Assembly (NCBI RefSeq): GCF_001423885.1
Contig: NZ_LMPP01000001.1
Coordinates: 186,001-250,000, forward strand
DNA length: 64,000 nt
Origin: Rathayibacter sp. Leaf185
Lineage (GTDB): Bacteria; Actinomycetota; Actinomycetes; Actinomycetales; Microbacteriaceae
Direction of reading: 5' to 3'
Positions 52,957 to 61,451 of this stretch are shown here, piece by piece. Each line of letters begins with the position of its first letter. Within the stretch, counting starts at the first letter, position 1. The position numbers were made by a program, and so were the translations under genes. The notes beneath the pieces were generated by a model, which saw only the letters and a program-made list of their open reading frames with translations, was not told the DNA's origin and did not search any database.

Positions 52957-53748
52957 GTGCCCGAGGGTGACACCGTCTACCGGTCGGCGCACAACCTCGC
53001 CGAGGCGCTCGACGGCCAGGTCCTGACCCGCTGCGACGTGCGTGTCCCGAAGTTCGCCACCGTCGACCTCACGGGCGAGACGATCGACTCGGTCGTCCCG
53101 CGCGGCAAGCACCTGCTGATGCGCATCGGCGACGCCGTCATCCACTCGCACCTCAAGATGGAGGGCAGCTGGCACCTCTACCCGATCGGAGGTGGAGAGC
53201 GGCCCAAGTGGCACCGGCCCGCCTTCCAGGCGCGCATCGTGCTCGAAACCGCCGAGTGGCAGGCCGTCGGCTTCGAGCTCGGGCTCCTCGAGATCGTGCC
53301 CCGCACCGCGGAGGAGGACGTGGTCGGCTACCTCGGCCCCGACCTCCTCGGCGCCGACTGGGATGCCGACGAGGCGCTCCGGCGCCTCTCGGCCGACCCG
53401 GAGCGCCCGATCGGCCTCGCCCTCCTCGACCAGCGGATCATGGCCGGCCTCGGCAACGTCTACCGGGCAGAGCTCTGCTTCCTCCGCGGAGTCCTGCCCA
53501 CCCGCCCGGTCGGCGAGAGCGGCGACCTCGTGCGCACGATCGCTCTCGCGAAGAAGCTGATCACGACGAACCGCGAGCGGATCGAGCGCACCACCACCGG
53601 CAACCTGCGCCCCGGGCAGCAGCTCTGGGTCTACGGCCGCGACCGCAAGCCGTGCCGGCGCTGCCGCACCCCGATCCTCCGGGGCGAGCTCGGCGACGAC
53701 GAACTGCAGCTGCGGGTCACCTACTGGTGCCCGCACTGCCAGACCTGA
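52957..53748 (+). CDS. nei2: Fpg/Nei-family DNA glycosylase (endonuclease VIII-like)
   Basis: 263 aa from a GTG whose product begins PEGDTVYRSA. Pro2 is the expected Schiff-base nucleophile and Glu3 the general acid. The H2TH region (GLGNVYRAELCFLRGVLPT, with the DNA-intercalating Asn/Tyr) and the C-terminal zinc finger (CRRCRTPI...CPHCQT) are intact. It excises oxidised pyrimidines and nicks the strand by beta/delta elimination. Adjacent to lhr by 18 bp, so probably co-transcribed for base repair. Confidence 0.94.
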   Translation: MPEGDTVYRSAHNLAEALDGQVLTRCDVRVPKFATVDLTGETIDSVVPRGKHLLMRIGDAVIHSHLKMEGSWHLYPIGGGERPKWHRPAFQARIVLETAEWQAVGFELGLLEIVPRTAEEDVVGYLGPDLLGADWDADEALRRLSADPERPIGLALLDQRIMAGLGNVYRAELCFLRGVLPTRPVGESGDLVRTIALAKKLITTNRERIERTTTGNLRPGQQLWVYGRDRKPCRRCRTPILRGELGDDELQLRVTYWCPHCQT

Positions 53749-53756
53749 GAGCGGGT

Positions 53757-54272
53757 CTACTCCTCGACGGCCGAGCGGTGCCCGGGGACGTGCTTGACGT
53801 GCAGGTCGAGGCCGGTGAGCCGCTCGATGCCGTCGACGTGGCGGCCCAGCGCGGCACCGTCCGTGACGATCCAGCTGCCGACGAGGAGGAAGCCGTCGCG
53901 GCCTCCCGCGGTCAGCGGCCCGGTGACAGTGAAGGAGCCGATCGTCGGGGTCGAGAAGGTGACGCGCACCGGGTCGCCGTGAGCGAGGCCGTCGGCGGAG
54001 CGGTCGCCCTCGGCGTCCTGCTCCGTGCTCTCACCCGCGAGCGCGATGCTCTGGATCTCGGTCGCCGTGCTGAGGAACACGTCCGCGACCACCAGCTCGC
54101 CTCCGACCGCGCGGCGCACGACGCCCTCGATGCCGTAGAGGCCGTACCGCGGCGAGCGGACGAGGACACGCGCGGTGTCTCCGACCACGATCTCGGCCAG
54201 GGCCCCGCGGATCGACTGCATCTCGCGTCGGGCGGGCGGGGCGGACAGGGCGTCGAGGATCGGGCTGCGCAT
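53757..54272 (-). CDS. Conserved-looking protein of unknown function
   Basis: 171 aa from ATG 54272. No transmembrane segment or catalytic motif is clear. It reads as a beta-rich, acidic two-part protein: residues about 20-75 (IRGALAEIVVGDTARVLVRSP, YGIEGVVRRAVGGELVVADV) and 95-150 (DPVRVTFSTPTIGSFTVTGPLT, LLVGSWIVTDGAA). It might form a small barrel, but this is only an impression. It is convergent with nei2 (8 bp apart). A five-copy 16-bp tandem repeat begins 37 bp upstream of its start, in its promoter or leader region. Confidence 0.65.
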   Translation of the reverse strand: MRSPILDALSAPPARREMQSIRGALAEIVVGDTARVLVRSPRYGLYGIEGVVRRAVGGELVVADVFLSTATEIQSIALAGESTEQDAEGDRSADGLAHGDPVRVTFSTPTIGSFTVTGPLTAGGRDGFLLVGSWIVTDGAALGRHVDGIERLTGLDLHVKHVPGHRSAVEE

Positions 54273-54308
54273 CCGATCAGGGTAGCCGCCGAGAACGGCA
54301 CGCGCCGG

Positions 54309-54388
54309 AACGCTGCCTTGAACGAACGCTGCCGGGAACGAACGCTGCCGGGAACGAACGCTGCTGGGAACGAACGCTGCCGGGAACA
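54309..54388. repeat. Tandem repeat, 5 copies of a 16-bp unit
   Basis: Unit AACGCTGCCGGGAACG repeats five times without gaps. Copies 2 and 3 are perfect. Copy 1 has two changes (TT for GG), copy 4 has one (T for C) and copy 5 ends in A. It lies between tRNA-Ser(GCU) and the start of the gene at 53757-54272. Translations in all frames look artificial, so it is non-coding. The copy number may vary between strains. Confidence 0.9.
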
Positions 54389-54392
54389 CGAG

Positions 54393-54414
54393 AGGCCCCG
54401 CAGCTGCAGGGCCT
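54393..54414 (-). terminator. tRNA-Ser(GCU) terminator
   Basis: A hairpin AGGCCCTGC-agct-GCGGGGCCT on the minus strand (one G-T pair) begins 12 bp past the tRNA 3' end, where its terminator is expected. The tandem repeat starts just beyond it. Confidence 0.6.
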
Positions 54415-54425
54415 TCGAAGGAGTG

Positions 54426-54516
54426 CGGAGACGGTGGGATTTGAACCCACGGAACCCAATAAAGGGTTCTCCACCTTAGCAGGGTGGTGCACTCGACCGG
54501 ACTATGCGACGTCTCC
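54426..54516 (-). tRNA. tRNA-Ser (GCU)
   Basis: The minus strand folds as a class II tRNA: acceptor GGAGACG/CGTCTCC, anticodon stem CCACC/GGTGG with loop CTGCTAA giving anticodon GCT, a long variable arm (GAGAACCCTTTATTGGGTTC) and the T-arm GTGGGTTCAAATCCCAC. It reads AGC/AGU serine codons. The 3' CCA is not encoded. It is about 5.6 kb from serS. Confidence 0.95.
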
Positions 54517-54564
54517 TGAGCGCCCGCCAGGCGAACGCACGACGACCATCATAACCGCACCCAC

Positions 54565-54587
54565 GAGGCGGGCGTGACACCCGCCTC
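54565..54587 (-). terminator. Hairpin after the first LCP gene
   Basis: Stem GAGGCGGG / CCCGCCTC (8 bp, seven-base loop) begins 40 bp after the stop of the LCP gene at 54627-55883 and would end the LCP transcript before the tRNA. Confidence 0.6.
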
Positions 54588-54626
54588 AGCTGCCGGGGGA
54601 GGCCCGCCGGCGGAGCCGGGAGGCGA

Positions 54627-55883
54627 CTACTGCTCGTCGAGGGTTCGGCCGACCGTGCAGGTCTGCTGGTCGGCCGTCTGGCCCGATACATCGCTCGGGA
54701 GCGCCACGGTGGCCTCGGGGGCGGGCGTCGAGGGGTCAGCGGCCGGGTCGGAGGAGGCCTCCGGATCCGCAGTCGCGGCCGGATCCGCGGTCGGCGCGTC
54801 CGTCGACTCCGAGCCACCGCCCGTCGTGCCGGTCAGCGCGATCGGCTGATCGGCCAGCAGCGCGGTGTTCAGCGCGGTCGCCGCCTCCTCGCTCGGGTAG
54901 ACGCCGTTGCCGTCGATGTACGTCGGGTACTGCACGAACACCACGCTCGCGAGGTCGACGTCCTTCACGGCCAGGCCGATCGAGACGAGAGTGTTGACGT
55001 TCTCGAGCGAGGTCGAGAGCTGCATGTTCGAGACGGCCGCCTTGGCGAGGCCGTAGAGCGCGACGGGGTTCGAGAGGGTCGAGGCGCTCTTCACCTTGCG
55101 CACCAGCGACGAGAGGTAGACCTGCTGGCTCGAGATGCGGGTGAGGTCGCTGCCGTCGCCGACTCCATGCCGGGTGCGGAGGAACGCGAGGGCCTCGGCG
55201 CCCACGAGCGTGTGCGTCCCCGCGGGGAGGTTCAGCCCGGTGTACTCGTCCTCGATCGGCGAGGCGACGCAGACGTCGACTCCGCCGACCGCGTTCGCCA
55301 TCTCGATGACGCCGTCGAACTGGATCAGTGCCGCGTAGGGGATCTCGAGCCCCGTGAGCTGCTCGACCGTCTGCACCGTGCAGGCGAGCCCGCCGTAGCC
55401 GAGCGACGTGTTGATCTTGGCCGAGCTGAGCGGATCGGAGACGGCCCCCGTCGTCGGGTCGGTGCAGGAGGGGATCGGCACGTACATGTCGCGCGGGAAG
55501 CTGATGACCTCGACGCTCGAGTGGTCCTCGGAGATGTGCATCAGCATCGTCACGTCGTTGAGGTTCTCGGAGCGGTCGCCGTACGCGCCCTCTGCCGAGC
55601 CCTCTGCGCTGTCGCTGCCCGCGAGCAGGATGTTCACGCCTCCCTCGATCGCTCCGATCTCGGGGATCTCGGTGGCGCCGTCGGTCGAGCCGATCCCCAG
55701 ATCGACCGACGGCCGGGCGCTGCCGGCGATCATCGAGACGGCGATCGCGACGATGCAGACGGTGCTGAGGACGCCGACGCCGACGCAGGCCGCGAGGATC
55801 CGCGCGGCGAACCGCAGCCCGCTCTGAGGGCGGAGGCGGCCGTGCCGGGCGGCGGTCCTCCGGATCGCAGCGCGTTCGCTCAT
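54627..55883 (-). CDS. LytR-CpsA-Psr (LCP) family protein, copy 1
   Basis: 418 aa from ATG 55883. There is a single N-terminal transmembrane helix after a basic cytosolic stretch (GLRFAARILAACVGVGVLS...). The extracellular LCP catalytic domain (about 70-320) has NILLAGSDS, NDVTMLMHISEDHSSVEVISFPRDMYV, IQFDGVIEMANAVGGVDVCV and FLRTRHGVGDGSDLTR. LCP enzymes attach phosphate-linked glycopolymers to peptidoglycan. An Ala/Pro/Asp/Thr-rich linker ends in the tail GQTADQQTCTVG, nearly the same as in the neighbouring paralogue. It follows the second LCP gene by 158 bp, on the same strand. Confidence 0.92.
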   Translation of the reverse strand: MSERAAIRRTAARHGRLRPQSGLRFAARILAACVGVGVLSTVCIVAIAVSMIAGSARPSVDLGIGSTDGATEIPEIGAIEGGVNILLAGSDSAEGSAEGAYGDRSENLNDVTMLMHISEDHSSVEVISFPRDMYVPIPSCTDPTTGAVSDPLSSAKINTSLGYGGLACTVQTVEQLTGLEIPYAALIQFDGVIEMANAVGGVDVCVASPIEDEYTGLNLPAGTHTLVGAEALAFLRTRHGVGDGSDLTRISSQQVYLSSLVRKVKSASTLSNPVALYGLAKAAVSNMQLSTSLENVNTLVSIGLAVKDVDLASVVFVQYPTYIDGNGVYPSEEAATALNTALLADQPIALTGTTGGGSESTDAPTADPAATADPEASSDPAADPSTPAPEATVALPSDVSGQTADQQTCTVGRTLDEQ

Positions 55884-56041
55884 CAGGTCGTACTCTCTCT
55901 CGGGCGCCCGACGCGGCTCACGAGGTGAGGCCCCGCCGGCGGGTCGGCGTTCGAGGAGGAGCGTACCCGGCGATCCCCGGCAGGGGCTCCGCACTTCGGA
56001 TGCGCCACCTGAGCGTCAGCGCGACCGCGTCCGCGCCGGGA

Positions 56042-57373
56042 TCAGCCGAAGAATCCGACCGAGCAGGTCTGCTGGTCGGCGCTCTGACCGGTGACCGGCA
56101 CGGCGACCTTCGCGTCCGTCGCGGGGGCCGCGGGGTCGACCGGAGTGCCCGGCGTCGCCTCCGCCGTCGCGAGAGGGTCGGTGGTGGCGGGACCGGAGGC
56201 GGGCTCCGGCGCCGACGTCGCAGCGACCTCGCCCTCGACGACCGCTCCCGCGCCGGTCCCACCCGTGAGGGCGATCGGCTGGTCGGTCTGCAGCGCCGCC
56301 GCGAGCAGATCGCCCGCCGCGCGGTCGGGGACGACTCCGCTCGAGACCGCGCCGGTCGGGTACTGCGCGAAGACGACGTTCGCGAGGTCGACGTCGCTGA
56401 GCGCGAGCCCCATCTGCACCATCGTGTTGACGTTGTTGAACTCGGTCGAGAGCGTCATGTTGCCCAGCGCCGCCTTGGCCAGCCCGTACAGGGCGACCGG
56501 ATTGAGCAGCGTGTCGGAGCTCTTGATCTGGCGCACCAGCGCCGAGAGGAACACCTGCTGGTTGCTGATGCGCGTGAGGTCGCTGCCGTCGCCGATGCCG
56601 TGGCGGCTGCGGAGGAACTGCAGAGCGGCCATCCCCTCGAGCGAGTGGGTGCCCGGCTCGAGGTAGGTGTTCGTGTAGGGGTCGGCGATCTCGGTGGCGA
56701 CGCAGACATCGACTCCGCCGACCGCGTTCGACATCTCGATGACGCCGTTGAACTGGACGACGGCCCCGTAGTCGACCGTGATCCCGAGGAGGTCCTCGGC
56801 CACCCCGGCGACGCAGCCGAGGCTGATGTCCTTGCCCATCGCCTCGTTGATCTTGGTGTCGTAGCGGGTCGGGATCGTCTCCCCGGTCGCCGCGTTCACG
56901 CACGAGGGGATGTCGACGTACATGTCGCGGGGGAAGCTCACGACGGTGGCGTTGCTGTGATCGGCCGACACGTGCATCAGCATGTTCACGTCGTTGAGGA
57001 CGCTCGTCTCCTCGTCGGGGTCGCCGTAGGCGTCGCCCTGGCCCTGCCGGGAGTCGCTGCCCACGATGAGGACGTTGAACCCGCCCTCGAGGGCTCCGAT
57101 CTCGGGGACCGCGGCCGCGGCCTCGACGCTCGATCCCGCGGCCACGGGATGCAGATCGACCGACGGCTGCGCCGACTGCACGAGCAGGGTCGCGGCGATC
57201 GCGACGACCGAGACGGAGGCGACGACACCAACCCCGGAGATCGTCGCGGCGGCCTTCACGAGAGTGCGCGCGAGGCTGTGCCGCTTCTGCCTGCCGTGCC
57301 GGACGAAGGGGCGCGGCGAGCGTGCCGACTCGTCCGCGGCGGAGGGCTGCGTCGAAGGGCGCGTCCTGCGCAT
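56042..57373 (-). CDS. LytR-CpsA-Psr (LCP) family protein, copy 2
   Basis: 443 aa from ATG 57373; longer starts upstream would add an Arg/Pro-rich extension. The layout matches copy 1: basic N-terminus, one membrane helix (VKAAATISGVGVVASVSVV), and the LCP domain with NVLIVGSDSRQGQGD, NDVNMLMHVSADHSNATVVSFPRDMYVD and FLRSRHGIGDGSDLTR, where the Arg and Asp residues bind polyprenyl-pyrophosphate. An Ala/Pro/Thr linker and the tail GQSADQQTCSVG follow. It is divergent from the ECF sigma gene (218-bp gap) and probably made first in a two-gene LCP unit. Confidence 0.92.
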   Translation of the reverse strand: MRRTRPSTQPSAADESARSPRPFVRHGRQKRHSLARTLVKAAATISGVGVVASVSVVAIAATLLVQSAQPSVDLHPVAAGSSVEAAAAVPEIGALEGGFNVLIVGSDSRQGQGDAYGDPDEETSVLNDVNMLMHVSADHSNATVVSFPRDMYVDIPSCVNAATGETIPTRYDTKINEAMGKDISLGCVAGVAEDLLGITVDYGAVVQFNGVIEMSNAVGGVDVCVATEIADPYTNTYLEPGTHSLEGMAALQFLRSRHGIGDGSDLTRISNQQVFLSALVRQIKSSDTLLNPVALYGLAKAALGNMTLSTEFNNVNTMVQMGLALSDVDLANVVFAQYPTGAVSSGVVPDRAAGDLLAAALQTDQPIALTGGTGAGAVVEGEVAATSAPEPASGPATTDPLATAEATPGTPVDPAAPATDAKVAVPVTGQSADQQTCSVGFFG

Positions 57374-57591
57374 CCGTCTCCCGTTCGTCTCGAGTGCTGG
57401 CGGTGGTGGGCGGATCGTGGACGCATCCGGCCGGAGGTGGAGCAGGGACTCGCGGAGGCCATCGCCGTGTCCGCGTCGGGCCATACTACCCAGAGACCCC
57501 CGGGACCTCCTCCTGAGCGGATGCGACAGCCTCCCGCGGTCCTGCGCCTCTGCGCGATGGAACCGAATCGAGCGAGCGGACATATCCCGTC

Positions 57592-58191
57592 ATGACCACT
57601 TCCTCTCCGCCGCGGGACACCGCCGAGTCCTCGTGGGCGAGCGTCCTCACGGGCGACCCGGACGGCTTCGGCCGGCTCTACGACACGTTCAGGCTCCGCG
57701 TCTTCTGGCACGCGCTCCGGCACACCCGGTCGCTGCACGATGCGGAGGACATCGCCGCCCTCGTCTTCCTCGAGGCCTGGCGCAAGCGGACCGCGATCCG
57801 GCTCGTCGACGGATCTCCGCTGCCCTGGCTGCTGGCGACGACCAACAACGTCGCCCGCAACGTCGACCGCTCCCGGCGCCGGCACCAGCTGGCCCTCAGC
57901 CGGCTGCCGGAGCCGCGGGACCAGGAGGACTTCTCGGATGCGGCCGACGAGCGGATCGACACCGCACCGCGCCGGGAGTCGATCCGCAGCGCGTTCGCCG
58001 GTCTCGGCGCCCGCGATCAGGACGTCCTCTCGCTGTGCGTGATCGCCGAGATGCCGGTCAGCGAGGCCGCGCGCGTGCTCGGGATCCCCGTCGGCACCGT
58101 GAAGTCGCGCCTCTCGCGAGCCAAGGTGAAGCTCGCCGCACTGATCACCGACCTCACCGCCGATGCAGCCACCGATGGAGGCGCACGATGA
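57592..58191 (+). CDS. ECF-type RNA polymerase sigma factor
   Basis: 199 aa. Region 2 is FGRLYDTFRLRVFWHALRHT with ALVFLEAWRKR, where -10 recognition occurs. Region 4 is LGARDQDVLSLCVIAEMPVS then EAARVLGIPVGTVKSRLSRAK, a typical extracytoplasmic-function helix-turn-helix. It overlaps the next gene by 4 bp, as sigma/anti-sigma pairs often do, but that partner lacks a zinc anti-sigma motif. The divergent LCP genes are plausible targets. No ECF promoter of good spacing was found. Confidence 0.9.
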   Translation: MTTSSPPRDTAESSWASVLTGDPDGFGRLYDTFRLRVFWHALRHTRSLHDAEDIAALVFLEAWRKRTAIRLVDGSPLPWLLATTNNVARNVDRSRRRHQLALSRLPEPRDQEDFSDAADERIDTAPRRESIRSAFAGLGARDQDVLSLCVIAEMPVSEAARVLGIPVGTVKSRLSRAKVKLAALITDLTADAATDGGAR

Positions 58192-59012
58192 ACGACAAGC
58201 CCGTCTTCGACCCCGACCGCGATCGCGCCATCCGCGCCATGATCGTCGAGAACGCCCGCGCCGAGAAGGCGCGCCCGTCGCTCCGCACCCGCGCCTCCCT
58301 GCTCATCGGGCTCGTGGTCGCCGCACTCCTCGTCTCGGGCGGCGGAGTCGCGATGGCGCTGACGGGGATCATCCAGATCCCGGTCTCCGCGCCCGCCCCG
58401 GCTCCGGCTCCGGTGGAGACACCGACGGCGACTCCCACGCCGACGCAGACGACCGCGCCCGCACCACCGCCTGCTCCGGAGCCGACCACTACACCGACAC
58501 CGACACCGACGCCGACCGCCGTCGACCCGAGCACCTGGGTCATCAGCTTCGACGGAGTGGGCCCGATCGCCTTCGGCGGTCCGATCGCCGATGCGTCGGC
58601 AGCGCTGGACACGACCGACCTCGTCCCCTTCTCCTTCAGCTTCGAGGAGTGCCCTTCCGACTACCGCCAGCTCCCCGACAGCGGACGCACCTTCGTCGGA
58701 GTCGACCCGGACGATGCTGGCGCCGTCGACCGCATCGTCGTCGCGAACTACCTGACCGACGAGGGGAGCCAACTCGACGGCGCCCTGCCGCGGACGGTGT
58801 CCGGTATCAGCACAGGATCGACGAGAGCGCAGCTGGTGGCCACTTACCCGGGTCTGGTCGAGGAGCCCCCGGTCTCCGGCGACGCTGTCTACTCGCTGGC
58901 GGGACCGGACGAGCGCAGACTCTGGTTCCTGGTGGCAACGGCCACCGACACCGTCCAGGCGATCAGTCTGACCACCACCCCGGTGTACACGCTCGGCGGC
59001 TGCGGAGCCTGA
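58188..59012 (+). CDS. Membrane-anchored protein co-translated with the ECF sigma factor
   Basis: 274 aa from ATG 58188. A short charged cytosolic N-terminus (about 40 residues) precedes one transmembrane helix (ASLLIGLVVAALLVSGGGVAMAL). A Pro/Thr-rich spacer (blocks of TPTPT) follows, then an extracellular domain of about 165 residues with two Gly-rich halves (VISFDGVGPIAFGGPIADA and GISTGSTRAQLVATYPGL). A Cys pair (EECPSDY, GGCGA) may form a disulfide. The position and topology suggest an anti-sigma or sensor, but no HxxxCxxC motif is present. A terminator follows. Confidence 0.75.
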   Translation: MNDKPVFDPDRDRAIRAMIVENARAEKARPSLRTRASLLIGLVVAALLVSGGGVAMALTGIIQIPVSAPAPAPAPVETPTATPTPTQTTAPAPPPAPEPTTTPTPTPTPTAVDPSTWVISFDGVGPIAFGGPIADASAALDTTDLVPFSFSFEECPSDYRQLPDSGRTFVGVDPDDAGAVDRIVVANYLTDEGSQLDGALPRTVSGISTGSTRAQLVATYPGLVEEPPVSGDAVYSLAGPDERRLWFLVATATDTVQAISLTTTPVYTLGGCGA

Positions 59013-59018
59013 CCGGCG

Positions 59019-59056
59019 TGCGTCGAGGGGGCCCGCCTCCGGGCTCCCTCGACGCA
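59019..59056 (+). terminator. Terminator of the sigma-factor operon
   Basis: A 16-bp stem (TGCGTCGAGGGGGCCC with a near-perfect complement at 59041-59056) and a six-base loop begin six bases after the stop codon at 59012. Confidence 0.75.
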
Positions 59057-59129
59057 TCCGGCGACACACCTGCGACGCTCCGAGGATCGTCCGGTGCACG
59101 GGCTGACGAGGGCGAGAACGACCATGTGG

Positions 59130-59214
59130 CGGAGGGCTAGGGATTCGAACCCTAGAGACATCTCTGCCCACCAGTTTTCAAGACTGGCTCCATCGGCCGC
59201 TCGGACAGCCCTCC
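59130..59214 (-). tRNA. tRNA-Ser (UGA)
   Basis: The minus strand gives acceptor GGAGGGC/GCCCTCC, anticodon stem CCAGT/ACTGG with loop CTTGAAA (anticodon TGA), a long variable arm (GGGCAGAGATGTCT) and T-arm CTAGGGTTCGAATCCCTAG. It reads UCA and related serine codons. No CCA is encoded. It is 66 bp from the HAD gene that follows serS. Confidence 0.95.
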
Positions 59215-59279
59215 CTGCCGCTCCCCGAGGGCAGCGACAGTCGATGGTAACCGACAGGCGATTCCGGGTGGGGCGTCCG

Positions 59280-60089
59280 TCAGCGCAGCGCGCCCAGCGC
59301 CGCTGCGACGCCGTCCTCGTGCACGGTCGGCACGACGGCCGAGGCGACGGCCTGGACCTCCTCCGGAGCCTGGCCCATCGCGAGGCCGGCGCCGTGCTCG
59401 GCGGCCCAGGTCAGCATCTCGATGTCGTTGCGGCCGTCGCCGAGTGCGACCACGTCGGCGCGGTCGATGCCGAGCTCCTGGCGCACGAGCTCGAGGGCGG
59501 TCGACTTGTTCACTCCGTGCGGGGCGATGTCGAGCCACGCGGTCCAGCCGATCGCGTAGCTGACCTGGTGCAGGCCCATCTGCTCGACGAGCTCCGAGAA
59601 CTCGTCGATGCCGGTCTCGGGAGAGATCACGACGACGCGGGTGCAGAGCCGGCCGAGCAGCTCCTCGAAGGGCACGTGCGTGGTCTCGACGCCCATCACC
59701 GCGCCTCCGGGGAACGCCTCGGTGTAGAAGAAGGCGCCCTCGGCGTCCTCGACGGCGTAGTGCGCGTCGGGCAGGAACCGCCGGATGTTCTGGAGCACGC
59801 CGGTCGGGTCGAAGGTCTCGACCACATCCGGCACGTACTCGCCGTCGGCGTCGCGCCGCAGCGTGACCGCTCCGTTGCAGCAGACGACGTACTCGGGGGC
59901 GATGCCGAGTCGGGCGACGACCGGCAGGGTCGAGGCGGGCGAGCGACCGGTGGCGAGCATGACCTCGTCGCCGCGCGCGACAGCGTCCGCGATGGCACCG
60001 CTGACCGCATCGGTGATGGTGCCGTCCTCGTGCATGACGGTGCCGTCGATGTCGAGCGCGATCAGGCGCCGACCGGAGGCGGTGCTCAT
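59280..60089 (-). CDS. HAD-superfamily hydrolase, Cof-type
   Basis: 269 aa. Motif [16 protein letters not shown], motif II Thr in [10 protein letters not shown], motif III Lys in [11 protein letters not shown] and motif [16 protein letters not shown] are all present. A C2b-type cap lies between II and III. The family dephosphorylates sugar phosphates, flavin precursors or other small phosphates. It overlaps the serS stop by 4 bp, a conserved actinobacterial arrangement as I recall, but no functional link is proven. Confidence 0.92.
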   Translation of the reverse strand: MSTASGRRLIALDIDGTVMHEDGTITDAVSGAIADAVARGDEVMLATGRSPASTLPVVARLGIAPEYVVCCNGAVTLRRDADGEYVPDVVETFDPTGVLQNIRRFLPDAHYAVEDAEGAFFYTEAFPGGAVMGVETTHVPFEELLGRLCTRVVVISPETGIDEFSELVEQMGLHQVSYAIGWTAWLDIAPHGVNKSTALELVRQELGIDRADVVALGDGRNDIEMLTWAAEHGAGLAMGQAPEEVQAVASAVVPTVHEDGVAAALGALR

Positions 60090-61357
60090 GCGGTGCGGAC
60101 CGGCTCGAGGACCTCGAGGCCGCCGAGGTGCGGGCGCAGCGCCTCCGGGACCAGCACCGAGCCGTCGGCCTGCTGGTGCGTCTCGAGGAGCGCGACGATC
60201 CAGCGGGTGGTCGCGAGGGTGCCGTTGAGGGTGGCGACCGGAGCCGTCTTCCCCGACTCCGTGCGGTAGCGGGTGTCGAGACGGCGGGCCTGGAAGGTGG
60301 TGCAGTTCGAGGTCGAGGTGAGCTCGCGGTAGGCGTCCTGCGTCGGAACCCAGGCCTCGACGTCGAACTTGCGCGCGGCGCTCTGACCGAGGTCGCCGGC
60401 CGCGACGTCGATGACGCGGTAGTGCAGGCCGAGGCTCTGCAGCATCGCCTCCTGGTGGGCGACAAGGCGATCGTGCTCGGCCTCCGCCTCCTCGGGCAGG
60501 GCGTAGACGAACATCTCGAGCTTCGAGAACTGGTGCACGCGGATGATGCCGCGGGTGTCGCGGCCACCCGAGCCGGCCTCACGGCGGTAGCAGGTGCTCC
60601 AGCCGGCGTAGCGCTTCGGGCCGGTCGAGAGATCGAGGATCTCGTCGCTGTGGTAGCCGGCGAGCGCCACCTCGCTGGTGCCGGTGAGGTAGAGGTCGTC
60701 GTCGCGGAGGCGGTACACCTCGTCGTCGTGCTCGCCGAGGAACCCGGTGCCGTCCATGATCTCGGGGCGCACGAGCGTCGGCGTGATCATCGGGGTGAAG
60801 CCCGCCTCGAGCGCGCGCTCGAGGCCGAGGTTCATCAGGGCGATCTCGAGGCGGGCGACCAGGCCCTTGAGGAAGTAGAAGCGCGCGCCGCTGACCTTGG
60901 CGCCGCGTTGCATGTCGATGCCGTCGAGCAGCTCGCCGATCTCGAGGTGGTCGCGCGGGGCGAAGTCGAACACAGGGCGCTCGCCGACGGTCCGCAGCAG
61001 GTCGAACGACTCCTCGCCGCCGGCCGGGACGCCCTCGATGATCGGGTTCGCGAGGCGCTTGACGAGCGAGGTGAAGCGCTCGTCGGCCTCGGCCGCCTCC
61101 GTCTGGGCCGCCTTGGCCGCCGCCGCGAGGCGCTGTGCCTCGGCGACGAGTGCCGCCTTCTCGTCCTTCGGAGCCTTCGCCACGGTCTTGCCGAAGGCGT
61201 TCTGCTCGGCGCGCAGCCGCTCCGCCTCGGTGATGCTCGACCGGCGCACGCGATCGGCCTCGAGCGCCTCGTCGACGAGCTCGACGGAGTCGCCGCGCGC
61301 CTCCTGCGAGCGCTTCAGGACGTCCGGGTTCTCGCGCAGAAGTACGGGATCAATCAC
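60086..61357 (-). CDS. serS: Seryl-tRNA synthetase
   Basis: 423 aa from the GTG at 61357 ([18 protein letters not shown]). The N-terminal coiled-coil arm (about 30-110) recognises the long variable arm of tRNA-Ser. The class II catalytic domain shows motif 2 ([29 protein letters not shown], read in blocks) and motif 3 ([16 protein letters not shown]). It charges both tRNA-Ser genes in this window. The HAD phosphatase follows with a 4-bp overlap. Longer starts upstream were rejected because the conserved N-terminus begins at 61357. Confidence 0.97.
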   Translation of the reverse strand: MIDPVLLRENPDVLKRSQEARGDSVELVDEALEADRVRRSSITEAERLRAEQNAFGKTVAKAPKDEKAALVAEAQRLAAAAKAAQTEAAEADERFTSLVKRLANPIIEGVPAGGEESFDLLRTVGERPVFDFAPRDHLEIGELLDGIDMQRGAKVSGARFYFLKGLVARLEIALMNLGLERALEAGFTPMITPTLVRPEIMDGTGFLGEHDDEVYRLRDDDLYLTGTSEVALAGYHSDEILDLSTGPKRYAGWSTCYRREAGSGGRDTRGIIRVHQFSKLEMFVYALPEEAEAEHDRLVAHQEAMLQSLGLHYRVIDVAAGDLGQSAARKFDVEAWVPTQDAYRELTSTSNCTTFQARRLDTRYRTESGKTAPVATLNGTLATTRWIVALLETHQQADGSVLVPEALRPHLGGLEVLEPVRTA

Positions 61358-61451
61358 CCCAGCAGTGTAGACGCGCCTGTGGGTCGGCCCGGGGCACCTG
61401 ATCATCGGCCGTGCACTCCGATCCGTTCGGACGACGGCGACGAACACGCAC

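Noticed and set aside
54309-54388. Short CRISPR-like array
   Set aside because: The units are contiguous with no spacers and no cas genes are present; it is a minisatellite.
57559-57591. GGAACC plus CGTC before the ECF sigma gene as an autoregulated ECF promoter
   Set aside because: Spacing between the two boxes is about 24 bp, too long for ECF promoters, and the second box abuts the ATG.
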